Shown piece after piece: positions 1-8,406 of a stretch of 64,000 bases of DNA. The translations under genes were made by a program, and so were the position numbers. Numbering within the stretch: the first letter of the stretch is position 1; every line of letters begins with the position of its first letter. The notes under the pieces were generated by a model. The model had not been told where the DNA came from, searched no databases, and worked only from the letters and a program-made list of their open reading frames with translations. The stretch covers positions 2,558,162 through 2,622,161 of the forward strand of contig AP024674.1 of NCBI GenBank assembly GCA_025998755.1, written 5' to 3'. The DNA comes from Armatimonadota bacterium (GTDB lineage: Bacteria; Armatimonadota; UBA5829; DSUL01).

Positions 1-1
1 G

Positions 2-724
2 GACGAGACGGCACGCCAGAGGCTGGTGGAAGCCAACCTCAGGCTTGTGGTCAGCGTCGCCCGCCACTACGCCCGATGCGGAATCCCTTTCAGCGACCTG
101 ATCCAGGAAGGCAACATCGGCCTGATGCGGGCCGTGGAGGCTTATGACTGGAAGCGGGGCTTCCGCTTCAGCACTTACGCGGTCTCCTGGATCCGGCAGT
201 CCATCGCGCGCGCGGTGGAGAAGCAGGCTCGCGCCATCCGGCTCCCGGCCTATGTCCTGCAGACGCTCAGGCGGCTGGCGCGTCTGCGGGAGGAGCTTGC
301 CCAGGAGCTGGGACGTGAACCCTCCAACGACGAGCTCGCGGAGCGCAGCGGTTTCGCTCCGGAGCAGATCGCCCGGCTGATGAGCGCCCAGGAGCTGGTG
401 CTCTCACTCGACGACTCCCCCGCCGACGGCGACGACCATCTCCCCATTGCAGAGACTATCCAGGGAGGCGAAGACCCGGCAGCCATCGCGCTTCAGACGG
501 AATCGCTGGATGTGCTGGGGCGTCTTCTGGATGTGTTGAACGAAAAGGAGAGATCCGTCATCGAGCGTCGTTACGGGCTGGCGGGCAACCGCCGCATGAC
601 TTTGCGCGAAGTGGGGGAGGTTCTGGAGCTCACGCGAGAGCGGGTGCGCCAGATCGAGATCAGGGCGCTGAACAAACTGCGCGCGGCGGCGGAACGGCAA
701 CCGTTCCAGCCATATTATCATTGA
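2..724 (+). CDS. RNA polymerase sigma-70 family factor (primary/SigA type), 5' truncated
   Basis: Directs core RNA polymerase to promoters. The open frame enters from the window edge: residues encoded by bases 2-25 already match sigma region 2, so the GTG at 26 is an internal valine and not the start. Region 2.1-2.4 is clear ([19 protein letters not shown], then [13 protein letters not shown]), and region 3 follows. Region 4.2 near the C-terminus has the helix-turn-helix [17 protein letters not shown]. The spacing and the region 4 ending are those of group 1/2 sigma factors rather than ECF factors. Whether it is the essential housekeeping sigma or a paralogue cannot be told because region 1 is outside the window. 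The next gene downstream is a small LuxR-type regulator 47 bases away. Confidence 0.93.
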   Translation, partial: DETARQRLVEANLRLVVSVARHYARCGIPFSDLIQEGNIGLMRAVEAYDWKRGFRFSTYAVSWIRQSIARAVEKQARAIRLPAYVLQTLRRLARLREELAQELGREPSNDELAERSGFAPEQIARLMSAQELVLSLDDSPADGDDHLPIAETIQGGEDPAAIALQTESLDVLGRLLDVLNEKERSVIERRYGLAGNRRMTLREVGEVLELTRERVRQIEIRALNKLRAAAERQPFQPYYH

Positions 725-771
725 TCTCTTTCCAGTCTTTGCTTTTTCGGATCTGAACGGGCAAGGAAAAA

Positions 772-1053
772 ATGTCTAGCGAAGCTGAGGGAACCAAGAG
801 CAGACCCGCCACGGAGGCTGCGGGCAAGAGGCAGGAAGCCCGGGAGCAGGGACCGGAGGCGTTGACCTCCCGGGAGATCGAGATTCTCAACCTGATCTTT
901 TCCGGCCGCGCATCCAGCGAAGTGGCCGAGCTTCTGTGCGTTTCGAAGCGCACCATAGACTTCCATCTGGGAAAGGCCTATGCCAAGCTTGGCGTGCGCA
1001 ACAGGGTGCAGGCCTTCAAGAAGGCATCAGAACTTGGGATCATCCAGTCCTGA
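772..1053 (+). CDS. Small LuxR/GerE-type HTH regulator
   Basis: A 93-residue protein with a basic, polar, probably disordered first 30 residues, followed by one LuxR C-terminal helix-turn-helix domain (about residues 30-92). The domain shows LTSREIEILNLIFSGRASSE and VSKRTIDFHLGKAYAKLGV, the usual recognition-helix pattern. There is no receiver, autoinducer or PAS domain, so it is a stand-alone DNA-binding module. An AAGGA Shine-Dalgarno lies just upstream of the ATG. It sits 47 bases after the sigma gene in the same direction and could be cotranscribed with it. Target genes are unknown. Confidence 0.85.
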   Translation: MSSEAEGTKSRPATEAAGKRQEAREQGPEALTSREIEILNLIFSGRASSEVAELLCVSKRTIDFHLGKAYAKLGVRNRVQAFKKASELGIIQS

Positions 1054-1122
1054 CGTGTGAGGGGACTCACCTTTGCCAGGACGGAAGACGTGGTTCAATC
1101 TTGACGGACCGGTACGGGAAAA

Positions 1123-1149
1123 GGCCGGGGCTCTCAAGGAGCTCCGGCC
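1123..1149 (+). terminator. Probable terminator hairpin after the LuxR-type gene
   Basis: GGCCGGGGCTC (1123-1133) can pair with GAGCTCCGGCC (1139-1149), with one mismatch and a 5-base loop. A T-rich stretch (ATTCCTTTT) follows. It lies 70 bases after the stop codon of the LuxR-type gene and before the convergent PEP-CTERM gene. Confidence 0.5.
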
Positions 1150-1180
1150 ATTCCTTTTGCGGAAGAAGACTGGTGTCGCG

Positions 1181-1220
1181 GGTCCGCCGGGCTGCCCTTC
1201 CAGAGAGCGTCCGGCGGACC
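1181..1220. terminator. Perfect 10-bp inverted repeat between convergent genes
   Basis: GGTCCGCCGG (1181-1190) pairs perfectly with CCGGCGGACC (1211-1220) around a 20-base loop. The hairpin lies 20 bases beyond the stop codon of the minus-strand PEP-CTERM gene and faces the LuxR-type gene from the other side. Only TTT follows on the plus strand and no T-run on the minus strand, so it may act as an mRNA 3' end stabiliser rather than a strong terminator. Confidence 0.4.
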
Positions 1221-1239
1221 TTTGAGACCAAGGAAGGAA

Positions 1240-1662
1240 CTAACGCTTCCTCTTGAAAACCAGCGTGCCGGCGCCGGCGGCCAGCACAAGCAGTGAGGCC
1301 GGTTCCGGGACCATCGGAGCGATCGAAGGGGACACTCCTCCCGCCGGAAGTGAGGAGAAGCCGGCAAACGTGGGCGGCGCGGGGGGCAGTCCCGCACCCT
1401 GCCCGAAGCTGCTGAGCGACAGCGACGCCGGAGCTGTTCCGCCACCGCTACCGGAAGAGCCCGTCGGGAAGAGCACGGTGAAACCGTTGCCGGAGTTGTA
1501 GGTGGCCAGGACGACAGCGTCCATCTGATCCATTGTCATGCCCTCCGCGCCCTCCACGGGGAACGGCAGAGTGGAAGGATCCAGGACGCTGGCGTGGGCG
1601 GAGGCGGTGGCCAGAGCGGCGAGAGCCATAATTGCGAAAATGAGGGTGGATTTGCGGATCAT
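1240..1662 (-). CDS. PEP-CTERM sorting domain protein
   Basis: A 140-residue exported protein. It has an N-terminal signal peptide (MIRKSTLIFAIMALAALATA, cut probably after ASAHA), a Gly/Ser/Pro-rich middle without a recognisable domain, and a C-terminal PEP-CTERM signal: VPEPASLL, then a hydrophobic stretch, then FKRKR at the end. Such tails are recognised by exosortase, so the protein is expected at the cell surface or in exopolymer. No exosortase gene lies in this window. AAGGAG precedes the ATG at a slightly long spacing. The mature part is unlike any family I know, which is usual for PEP-CTERM proteins. Confidence 0.85.
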   Translation of the reverse strand: MIRKSTLIFAIMALAALATASAHASVLDPSTLPFPVEGAEGMTMDQMDAVVLATYNSGNGFTVLFPTGSSGSGGGTAPASLSLSSFGQGAGLPPAPPTFAGFSSLPAGGVSPSIAPMVPEPASLLVLAAGAGTLVFKRKR

Positions 1663-1880
1663 CGGTTTTATGATTATCTCCTTGGAGGACTGCCTGCGGA
1701 CCGGAAAGCCCGCATTCGGCCCCGTCGGTCCGGGATAAGAAAGTCTGTTTCTGTGCAGTTCGGCTCCCTCCCAGGGAGCCCCGGGGCGGCTTCTGTCTTC
1801 AGTGCGCCGTCACCCTTCATGGGTGCAAGGCGTGTGCCACAGGGGACTGTGCGTTTTGCGGGTTTTGGACGCCCAGAGTC

Positions 1881-2159
1881 TCAGACAGGCTCGATGGCGA
1901 CGCGCAGACCGATTTCCTCCAGGACTGAGGCCACCCGGTTGCAGTCCTCCAGATCTCCGCAGTAGACCACAGCCTGCCCGCGCGTGTGGGCTTCCCACAT
2001 GATGGCCTCCGACTTCTCCAGGCTGTATCCCGTGGCTTTCTGGATCTGAAGCACCACCTCGTCCATCGTATGGTAGTCGTCGTTGAAGAGGATGACCCGG
2101 TGGGAGGGCTGACGGACGGGTTCCAGCTCCTGGATCTGGCGGATGATGGGATCCGCCAC
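1881..2159 (-). CDS. clpS: ATP-dependent Clp protease adaptor ClpS
   Basis: Adaptor that delivers N-degron substrates to ClpAP/ClpCP. The core has the family pattern VILFNDDYHTMDEVV and, later, the AHTRGQAVVYCG segment. The N-end-binding pocket residues (the NDD motif, M of the TMDEVV stretch, and H of AHTRG) are all present. I chose the GTG at 2157-2159: GGAGG lies 5 bases upstream, and this gives 92 residues, normal for ClpS. An upstream ATG at 2216 would add 19 residues with no family similarity. No clpA or clpC is nearby. The gene is alone between the PEP-CTERM gene and a divergent membrane protein. Confidence 0.92.
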   Translation of the reverse strand: MADPIIRQIQELEPVRQPSHRVILFNDDYHTMDEVVLQIQKATGYSLEKSEAIMWEAHTRGQAVVYCGDLEDCNRVASVLEEIGLRVAIEPV

Positions 2160-2327
2160 AGGAGCCTCCGAAAGACGGGAAAGACTCACGACCGCAACGG
2201 AAACGCATGCCAACATACCACCTCCGATTATAGCTGTACGATCAACGCCGGAGGCCCGGGCAGCACCTGAACAAACACGCAGAGGCTGCCGAAAACATCA
2301 CTGGCAGGCAACACCCGGCTGCGATCC

Positions 2328-3728
2328 ATGACACGACCCTGGCTCGACGAGAACCCATCGGACTCCGGCTCCAGCGCCGGCCGGACGGCCACGCACCAGG
2401 CCATCTGGCCCGCCGCCATTGTTATCCTCTCGCTCACGGTCTTCCTGGCGGCTCAGGCAGGCCTCTTGGCCGAACCGGCAGCAGCCGCCCTTGCCTACCT
2501 ACCTCCCGCCATCGCATCCACGATGGCCGCCATCTATTGCTGGATGCGCTTCCGCCACGAAGCCAGCGGGTGGTGGCTCGGATGCACGGCCAGCTTCGTG
2601 CTGTTCCTGATGCTCACGGGGCAGCAGATCCTGCTGGAAGCCTTTCCCTTGCCAGGGATCCCTCCTGCTTCCGCGGACGGGTGGCGTCCGCTGCCGTGGC
2701 AACCCTGGGTGGCGGGCCGGCTGGTTCTTGCTCTTGGAATCCTGTCCGCCTACAGCGCCACACGGGGTCTTCAGGCTCAGGCTGGCATTGCGGCCCGCCA
2801 CAGCGCAGTCACGATCACGGCGCTGGCGATTTTCTTCTGTCCTGTATGGGCAGTGCTGCTTCCCGCTCAGACCTATTTCCCGGCGGCGAACGGTCTGTCC
2901 GCCATAGATTCCGTCCTTCTGGTGCTGAGCGGACTCGCCCTGGTCTTCGCCTACGTTCGCACTCGGGCAGAGATGCGCCGGGGAGACCCGTTCCACAGAC
3001 TGCTTTGCAACTGGTTTCTGGCCCTGGCGTGGAGCGCAGCGTGCCGGGCGTTTCCTTTCGGCGAGGTGCGAACAGCCATCTGGGTGGAGCTGATGGCCGT
3101 TGGCGTTTCCAGCACGGTGCTGTGCGCCCAGCTTGTGTGGCATCTCGCGGGCTCCGGGGGACGGCTGGCGTGCCGGATGGCATGCGTGACGGCCGCGCGG
3201 GACGTCCTGGCCAGGTGCGCAAGCGTCCCGGATGCACGGCTGGCTGAGACGTTCGTCGAGGAGACCGCCCGGGCCGTGCAAAGCGCCCGGGCGATGCTGC
3301 TGACGGTTGTCCCCGACGAAGATGCCGTGGTGGTTTCAGCAGCCGCGCCGCCCCTAAAGACCGGCATCCAGACGGGAGCAAAGCTCAGCCTGACACCCGG
3401 ACGCCGGAACGGTTTTGCGGGCGGACCTGCCGCCCGATGCCTGAAGGAGCGCCGGACTCTGGTGGTGCCCGACGCTTCCTCCGACGTGGAATTCGTCCAC
3501 TGGACCGAGTTCACCGACGAGGGCGCCTATCAATTGTGCATCCCGGTGGTCTGCCGCAAAGAATGCGCCGGTGTTCTGCTGCTGTGGTTCCCGGGAGAAA
3601 AATGGCGTCCCTGGGCGTGCGCGCCGATGGCGGAAGAGATTGTGCGCAGCTGCGCGCCGCTGCTGACGCGTCTCCCCTCGCTTCACGTCTGCATCGAGCT
3701 ACAGAGCGCGACTCCCGATGCAGCATGA
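2328..3728 (+). CDS. Multi-pass membrane protein with C-terminal GAF-like domain
   Basis: A 466-residue protein. About seven or eight hydrophobic segments occupy residues 25-290 (for example IWPAAIVILSLTVFLAAQAG and the stretch around 180-195). A cytoplasmic region (about 300-455) follows that looks like a GAF fold: an N-terminal helix with VTAARDVLARCASV, alternating strands, and the closing strand AGVLLLWFPGEKWRPW. No kinase, GGDEF or phosphatase output domain is attached, so it would be a sensor or a regulatory partner acting through another protein. No good Shine-Dalgarno precedes the ATG. The ligand is unknown, and the GAF assignment rests on pattern only. Confidence 0.6.
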   Translation: MTRPWLDENPSDSGSSAGRTATHQAIWPAAIVILSLTVFLAAQAGLLAEPAAAALAYLPPAIASTMAAIYCWMRFRHEASGWWLGCTASFVLFLMLTGQQILLEAFPLPGIPPASADGWRPLPWQPWVAGRLVLALGILSAYSATRGLQAQAGIAARHSAVTITALAIFFCPVWAVLLPAQTYFPAANGLSAIDSVLLVLSGLALVFAYVRTRAEMRRGDPFHRLLCNWFLALAWSAACRAFPFGEVRTAIWVELMAVGVSSTVLCAQLVWHLAGSGGRLACRMACVTAARDVLARCASVPDARLAETFVEETARAVQSARAMLLTVVPDEDAVVVSAAAPPLKTGIQTGAKLSLTPGRRNGFAGGPAARCLKERRTLVVPDASSDVEFVHWTEFTDEGAYQLCIPVVCRKECAGVLLLWFPGEKWRPWACAPMAEEIVRSCAPLLTRLPSLHVCIELQSATPDAA

Positions 3729-4051
3729 AACGCGCGGCGATGTCGCCGCTTTCTCCGACCTCCCCTTGGTTGCGCAGCAGATTTAGATCGCCCGGGGAGA
3801 AGCAGCATTTTTCTGCCGCCCGTGCGCCATGGCCACGGCCGAACCCGCTCCGGCCAGTTGCATGAAGCGGCGTCTCGACAGGTATGTGTCCCTCACTGTC
3901 GCCGTCCCTCCTCCGGGTGTTTCAGATAATCGCGATCCGCTCCCTTCAGACGCGCAAAGCTTCGGCGCTTAACATCAAGCGCACAAGAGGAACTCCTCTG
4001 ACGCCAGTTCACCAGCGAGACTACGGAAGGTCTTGGTGGCCGAAGCCTTCC
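3729..4051. other. Non-coding spacer
   Basis: The 390 bases between the membrane-GAF gene and the GH2 gene contain no convincing reading frame, repeat or RNA fold on either strand. The only signal I can support is the sigma-70 promoter at the downstream end, listed separately. Confidence 0.5.
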
Positions 4052-4080
4052 TTGCGGAAGGGTAAGGCGGCCGTTATACT
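4052..4080 (+). promoter_or_regulatory. Sigma-70 promoter for the GH2 gene
   Basis: TTGCGG (4052-4057) and TATACT (4075-4080) are separated by 17 bases. This predicts transcription from about 4087 and a 32-base leader. The leader carries GGAG at 4104-4107, 11 bases before the GH2 ATG. Confidence 0.6.
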
Positions 4081-4118
4081 CCTCCGCGGCACAATGCCGG
4101 ACACCGGAGCATCTGCAA

Positions 4119-5873
4119 ATGAACGTCCCTGGGCTTCCCCGTCCCGAACATCCCCGGCCCACCCTGTTTCGCGACCACTGGCACAACCTGAACGGCGTCT
4201 GGACGTTCGCCTTCGACGCGGACTGCAGCGCCGAGGACAGCGGGTGGTTTCTGGAGCCTCACGGCGACAGGACCATCGTGGTGCCCTTCGTGCATCAGGC
4301 GCCGCTCTCCGGTATCGGCGATCCTGCTCAGGTGGACTGCGTCTGGTACTGGCGCTTTTTCCAGGTTCCCGCCGAATGGCTGACCGGCAGGCTGCTGCTC
4401 CATTTCGGAGCAGTGGACTATGAAGCCACAGTCTGGGTGAACGGCCAGCAGCAGGGCTCGCATCGCGGCGGTTTCACTCCTTTCACACTGGATATCACGG
4501 ACGCCTGCCGCCCGGGTGAGAATCTCCTCGCGGTCCGGGCCTTTGATCCCATATCTCCGGCCATCCCCAGCGGAAAGCAGTCGGAGCGCGAATCCTACGG
4601 GTGCAAATACACCCGCTCCACGGGCATATGGCAGACGGTGTGGCTGGAGCCGGTGCCCCTCCTCTCTGTCCGGGAGCCTGCGGTCCTTGCGTCCCTGAAG
4701 GAGGCAACAGTGCGCGTCACGGCGCCCGTTCACGGCGATCCATCTCGTGCGCGAGTGCGGGCCACGATCTCCCGCGGCGGTCAACAGATCGCCCGTGCGG
4801 AGGCGGATGCGTCGTCGGGATCGGCACGTTTGGAGATTACTATCCCGCGTCCGGTGGCGTGGGGGCCGGGAAGCCCCGAGCTTTATTACCTTACCCTGGA
4901 AGCGCTGCGCGGCAACGAGGCGCTGGACCGCGCCGTCAGCTACTTCGGAATGCGAGACGTCGAGGTTTCCGGCGGCCATTTTCTGATCAACGGAAGACCC
5001 CATGTCTTCCGGGGCGTTCTGGACCAGGGCTACTGGCCGGATGGCATCTACACAGCCCCTTCCGACCGGGAGCTGCGCCTGGATATCGAGCGCGCAATGC
5101 TATACGGCTTTGACAGTGCACGCCTCCATCAAAAGGTGTTTGAACCCCGCACGCTCTACTGGGCCGACCGGCTGGGCTACCTCGTGTGGGCCGAGTTTCC
5201 GGACTGGGGGACGGACCTTGCGCTGCCGGAGGCCCGGGAGAACATCCGCAGGGAGTGGTTGGAGGCCGTGCGGCGCGACCTCAGCCACCCCTGCATCGTC
5301 ATCTGGACGCCATTCAACGAGCGGGAGTGCTTCGAGCAAGACGCCGAGCAGAGGGATTTCCTGAAGGAGGTTGTGCGGCTGACCCACCAGGCGGATCCCT
5401 CAAGGCCGGTCTGTAGCTCCAGCGGATGGGCGCACGTCTCCGAGACAGACATCGTGGACATTCACGACTATGACTCAAGCGGAAATGCTCTCCGGGAACG
5501 CTACTTGCGGCCTCCCGGTCCGGAGGGGCCGGCAAGTAAGCACCGCGCTGCAATGGCGAAGGGTGAGCCTTACCGTGGGCAACCCATCATCGCCAGCGAG
5601 GTGGGCGGCATCTGGTGGGATCCCGCCCGGGACGCGTCCGATGCGGGATGGGGATACGGCGAACGTCCTGCCAGCGAGGAGGAGTTCCTGAACCGCTACC
5701 GGGACTGTGTCCTTTCGCTGCTGGACTGCCGGCCGCTATCGGGTTTCGTCTACACTCAGCTAACGGACGTGGAGCAGGAGGTCAACGGGCTTTACACCTA
5801 TGGCCGTTCAGCCAAGTTCGACCCGGCCGTTATCAGGGAGATCAACACAGCCCGCGCAGCCGCTGAGGAATAG
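4119..5873 (+). CDS. Glycoside hydrolase family 2 protein (beta-glycosidase)
   Basis: A 584-residue enzyme with the GH2 order: N-terminal sugar-binding jelly roll (about 10-185; GVWTFAFDADC and the FGAVDYEATVWVNG block), an immunoglobulin-like domain (about 190-285), and a TIM barrel (about 290-580). The barrel shows the acid/base glutamate in WTPFNEREC and the likely nucleophile in IASEVGG. There is no signal peptide, so it probably acts in the cytoplasm on imported oligosaccharides. Family members hydrolyse beta-galactosides, -glucuronides or -mannosides, and the sequence alone does not decide which. The gene has its own promoter and stands alone on the plus strand before pdxS. Confidence 0.88.
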   Translation: MNVPGLPRPEHPRPTLFRDHWHNLNGVWTFAFDADCSAEDSGWFLEPHGDRTIVVPFVHQAPLSGIGDPAQVDCVWYWRFFQVPAEWLTGRLLLHFGAVDYEATVWVNGQQQGSHRGGFTPFTLDITDACRPGENLLAVRAFDPISPAIPSGKQSERESYGCKYTRSTGIWQTVWLEPVPLLSVREPAVLASLKEATVRVTAPVHGDPSRARVRATISRGGQQIARAEADASSGSARLEITIPRPVAWGPGSPELYYLTLEALRGNEALDRAVSYFGMRDVEVSGGHFLINGRPHVFRGVLDQGYWPDGIYTAPSDRELRLDIERAMLYGFDSARLHQKVFEPRTLYWADRLGYLVWAEFPDWGTDLALPEARENIRREWLEAVRRDLSHPCIVIWTPFNERECFEQDAEQRDFLKEVVRLTHQADPSRPVCSSSGWAHVSETDIVDIHDYDSSGNALRERYLRPPGPEGPASKHRAAMAKGEPYRGQPIIASEVGGIWWDPARDASDAGWGYGERPASEEEFLNRYRDCVLSLLDCRPLSGFVYTQLTDVEQEVNGLYTYGRSAKFDPAVIREINTARAAAEE

Positions 5874-5904
5874 GGCGGGCAGGCGGCCCGGCAGCCGACT
5901 GACG

Positions 5905-5910
5905 TATAAT
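5905..5910 (+). promoter_or_regulatory. -10 element upstream of pdxS
   Basis: A perfect TATAAT lies 141 bases before the pdxS ATG. No good -35 hexamer is seen at 16-18 bases. If it is used, the leader would be about 135 nt and would contain a 16-codon open frame (5970-6020). Confidence 0.4.
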
Positions 5911-6050
5911 GTGTTTGAGTCAGCTTGCGGCGATGGAACCGTTTCCATAACCGGAACTCCGGAAGGGCAATGAGCGTCAGCCTTTCTGTATGGACGCCGC
6001 GCAAGGCGCGCTTCAACTAACCGATAAACCATAGAGCGGGGAACCAGAAG

Positions 6051-6947
6051 ATGTTTGCACAGGAATCTACCTGGAGGACCAAGGTCGGCCTTGCCGAGAT
6101 GCTCCGAGGCGGCGTGATCATGGACGTGACCGACGCGGAGCAGGCCCGCATCGCCGAAGAGGCCGGAGCGGTGGCAGTCATGGCCCTGGAACGGGTGCCC
6201 GCGCAGATCCGGGCGGAGGGGGGAGTGGCGCGGATGAGCGACCCCCGGAAGATCCGAGAGATTATGGATGCCGTCACTATCCCGGTGATGGCAAAGGCCC
6301 GCATTGGCCACTTCGCGGAGGCGCAGGTTCTGGAGGCTCTGGGAGTTGATTTCATAGACGAGTCCGAAGTGTTGACGCCGGCAGACGAGGAGCATCACAT
6401 TGACAAGCACGCGTTCAAGGTGCCCTTCGTCTGCGGATGCCGGGACCTTGGCGAGGCCCTACGGCGGATTGGGGAAGGCGCGGCGATGATCCGCACCAAA
6501 GGCGAGGCGGGGTCCGGCAACATCGTGGAGGCCGTGCGTCACATGCGGGCCGTCATGAAAGAGATCCGGCGCATCCAGAACATGCGCGGCGACGAGCTGA
6601 TGGCGCTGGCCAAGCAGCTGGGCGCGCCCTTCGAGCAGATCCGTTTCATTCACGAAAACGGCCGGCTACCTGTCCCCAACTTCAGCGCAGGCGGAATAGC
6701 GACTCCGGCCGACGCGGCGCTGATGATGCAGCTTGGAGCCGAGGCTGTGTTCGTTGGCAGCGGCATCTTCACCAGCTCTCCTGATCCTGAGGATCAGCTG
6801 CGCCTTGCGAAGGCGATCGTGCTTGCCACCGCCCACTATGATGATCCGAAACTGATCGCCGAGGTCTCCTACGACCTGCCGAAGATGCGCGGCGTTGACG
6901 TGCGCAAGCTGGACGAAAGCGAGCTTATGGCAACACGCGGGTGGTGA
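6051..6947 (+). CDS. pdxS: Pyridoxal 5'-phosphate synthase, PdxS subunit
   Basis: Synthase subunit of the DXP-independent vitamin B6 pathway. It makes PLP from ribose 5-phosphate, glyceraldehyde 3-phosphate and ammonia. At 298 residues it is full length. Family landmarks are all present: [20 protein letters not shown] at the N-terminus (the D of MDV is an active-site residue), the first Schiff-base lysine in [10 protein letters not shown], the second in [11 protein letters not shown], and the phosphate loop [12 protein letters not shown] with GSGIF. The glutaminase partner pdxT, usually adjacent, is not in this window. PLP is needed by several enzymes encoded nearby (trpB, alanine racemase), but there is no operon link. 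Confidence 0.97.
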   Translation: MFAQESTWRTKVGLAEMLRGGVIMDVTDAEQARIAEEAGAVAVMALERVPAQIRAEGGVARMSDPRKIREIMDAVTIPVMAKARIGHFAEAQVLEALGVDFIDESEVLTPADEEHHIDKHAFKVPFVCGCRDLGEALRRIGEGAAMIRTKGEAGSGNIVEAVRHMRAVMKEIRRIQNMRGDELMALAKQLGAPFEQIRFIHENGRLPVPNFSAGGIATPADAALMMQLGAEAVFVGSGIFTSSPDPEDQLRLAKAIVLATAHYDDPKLIAEVSYDLPKMRGVDVRKLDESELMATRGW

Positions 6948-6975
6948 CGCACACTGCCAGCTTCACAGAGACTTG

Positions 6976-7001
6976 TGGCCGCGCTCACGTGGGCGCGGCC
7001 A
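6976..7001 (+). terminator. Hairpin after pdxS
   Basis: TGGCCGCGC (6976-6984) pairs perfectly with GCGCGGCCA (6993-7001) around an 8-base loop, 29 bases after the pdxS stop. Only a weak T-rich tail follows, so efficiency as an intrinsic terminator is uncertain. It separates pdxS from the DnaA-box region. Confidence 0.5.
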
Positions 7002-7146
7002 TCCACATATTTCCACACCCTGTTGAAGCCACGAACGATCCAGCCCCCTCACGTGTCCCAAATCGCCGCCGGCCCAACAGACCCTGCGGGCGCGCCTGCA
7101 CATCTCCACAGAACGCCCAGCGGCCATCCCCCGGGTTTGCCGGATA

Positions 7147-7155
7147 TTATCCACA
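7147..7155 (+). promoter_or_regulatory. DnaA box, perfect match
   Basis: TTATCCACA, an exact match to the strong bacterial DnaA consensus TTATNCACA. Confidence 0.75.
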
Positions 7156-7189
7156 GGGATCTTCCGCTCACTCTAAGCTCACGTCCACA

Positions 7190-7198
7190 TTATCCACA
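7190..7198 (+). promoter_or_regulatory. DnaA box, perfect match
   Basis: A second exact TTATCCACA, in the same orientation as the one at 7147 and directly beside the AT-rich stretch. Confidence 0.75.
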
Positions 7199-7290
7199 GA
7201 GCATATTACCATTACTTCTGGTCCGTATATAAAGAACTAAGTTATAACGGAGCGTCGGAACGTGGATGCTCATCCCCACAGAACCGCACC

Positions 7291-8406
7291 ATGCACATTC
7301 GGCGGATCACCATACTCAACTTCAGAAACCTGGAGCCCACCAACCTGGAGCTGACGGCGGGGTTCTGGGCGGTTCTGGGGGACAATGCCCAGGGCAAGTC
7401 TAACTTCCTGGAGGCCTGCTCCGTCCTCTGCAGGGGACAGTCCCATCGGACCGAGCGCGAAAGGGAGCTCGCCAGACGGGGGGACCGGTGGTTCACCATC
7501 GAAGGGAGGATCTGGCGGGAACAGCGAGGCGGCGTGGACCTCGCTGTTCGGCTGAATCCTGAAGGGAAAAAGGAGCTCCTCACTAATGGCTCGCGCGCCT
7601 CATCTCTGACCAAGTATGCCCAGGAGGCGGCCAGTGTACACTTTTCCTCCGATGATGTGGAGGTCGTTCGAGGCGAGCCTTCGCTGCGCCGGGACTTCCT
7701 AAATGAGGTCGCCTCTCTGGTGAGCCAGGGCTACGTCTATGACTACAGCCGTTTCCGAAGGGCGCTGGAACAGAAGAGCCGGGCGCTCAAGGATATTCGT
7801 GACAGACTGGCACCACTCTCATCGCTGGACGTCTGGGATCACCAGCTGGCGGACTACGCCGGCAGAGTATGCGCTCGCAGGGAGCGGCTGGTGCGAGAGC
7901 TTGCTCCTCTGGTGAGGGATCTGTATGGGCATCTTTCGGGCGGACTGGAGGATCTCGTTCTATCATATGCCCCCGATGTGCCGGCTCCCCCATCTCTGGA
8001 AGGTTGGCCGTCAGCGATTGCGTCTGCGCTTGCTGCCCGGCGCGGCGAAGAGCTGGAACGCGGGATTCCGCTGACGGGTCCGCAGCGTGACGACGTATCC
8101 ATCACCATTGGGGGGATGGACGCGAGGGCGTTCGCGTCGCGGGGGCAGTGCCGGACGGCGGCCCTGGCACTCAGGCTTGCGCAGGCCAGACTGGTCCGCG
8201 AACAGACGGGGGAGTGGCCGGTTCTACTGATGGATGATGTGTTCGCGGAGCTGGATGAAAGGCGCCGCGGACTGCTGATGCAGGCCGCATCGGAGGCGGA
8301 GCAGACGCTTGCGGCAGCCGCCAGCGAGTCGGACCTTCCCGGCCAGGACGGCGTATTCGCGGGACGCCTCCGGGTTTCAAAGGGTATGCTGTCTTTCGAG
8401 GGATGA
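7291..8406 (+). CDS. recF: DNA replication and repair protein RecF
   Basis: ABC-type ATPase that with RecO and RecR loads RecA at gapped DNA. It has 371 residues, the normal length. The Walker A motif is GDNAQGKSN (about residues 30-38). The ABC signature region is SRGQCRTAALALRLA, and the Walker B is VLLMDDVFAELD. It begins 93 bases after the second perfect DnaA box, and its stop overlaps the start of the DUF721 gene (ATGA), so the two are one operon. In many bacteria recF follows dnaA-dnaN; here those two genes are missing from the neighbourhood. recO is 13 kb away in the trp operon. Confidence 0.96.
   Translation: MHIRRITILNFRNLEPTNLELTAGFWAVLGDNAQGKSNFLEACSVLCRGQSHRTERERELARRGDRWFTIEGRIWREQRGGVDLAVRLNPEGKKELLTNGSRASSLTKYAQEAASVHFSSDDVEVVRGEPSLRRDFLNEVASLVSQGYVYDYSRFRRALEQKSRALKDIRDRLAPLSSLDVWDHQLADYAGRVCARRERLVRELAPLVRDLYGHLSGGLEDLVLSYAPDVPAPPSLEGWPSAIASALAARRGEELERGIPLTGPQRDDVSITIGGMDARAFASRGQCRTAALALRLAQARLVREQTGEWPVLLMDDVFAELDERRRGLLMQAASEAEQTLAAAASESDLPGQDGVFAGRLRVSKGMLSFEG

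Larger units (their letters stand above)
6999..7280. other. Candidate chromosomal origin (oriC-like DnaA-box cluster)
   Basis: This non-coding spacer before recF contains two exact TTATCCACA boxes, at 7147-7155 and 7190-7198, in the same orientation and 43 bases apart (about four helical turns). Two-mismatch boxes end at 7007, 7017 and 7110. Immediately downstream, 7201-7247 is strikingly AT-rich for this genome (ATATTACCATTACTT, TATATAAAG, TTATAAC) and could be the unwinding element. recF and a dciA-like gene follow. dnaA, dnaN and gyrB are not adjacent, so this could instead be a DnaA-regulated promoter region. The AT-rich part may also hold the recF promoter. Confidence 0.6.

Noticed and set aside
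25-28. GTG at 26 as the start of the sigma factor
   Set aside because: The residues encoded before it already match sigma region 2, so the gene begins outside the window.
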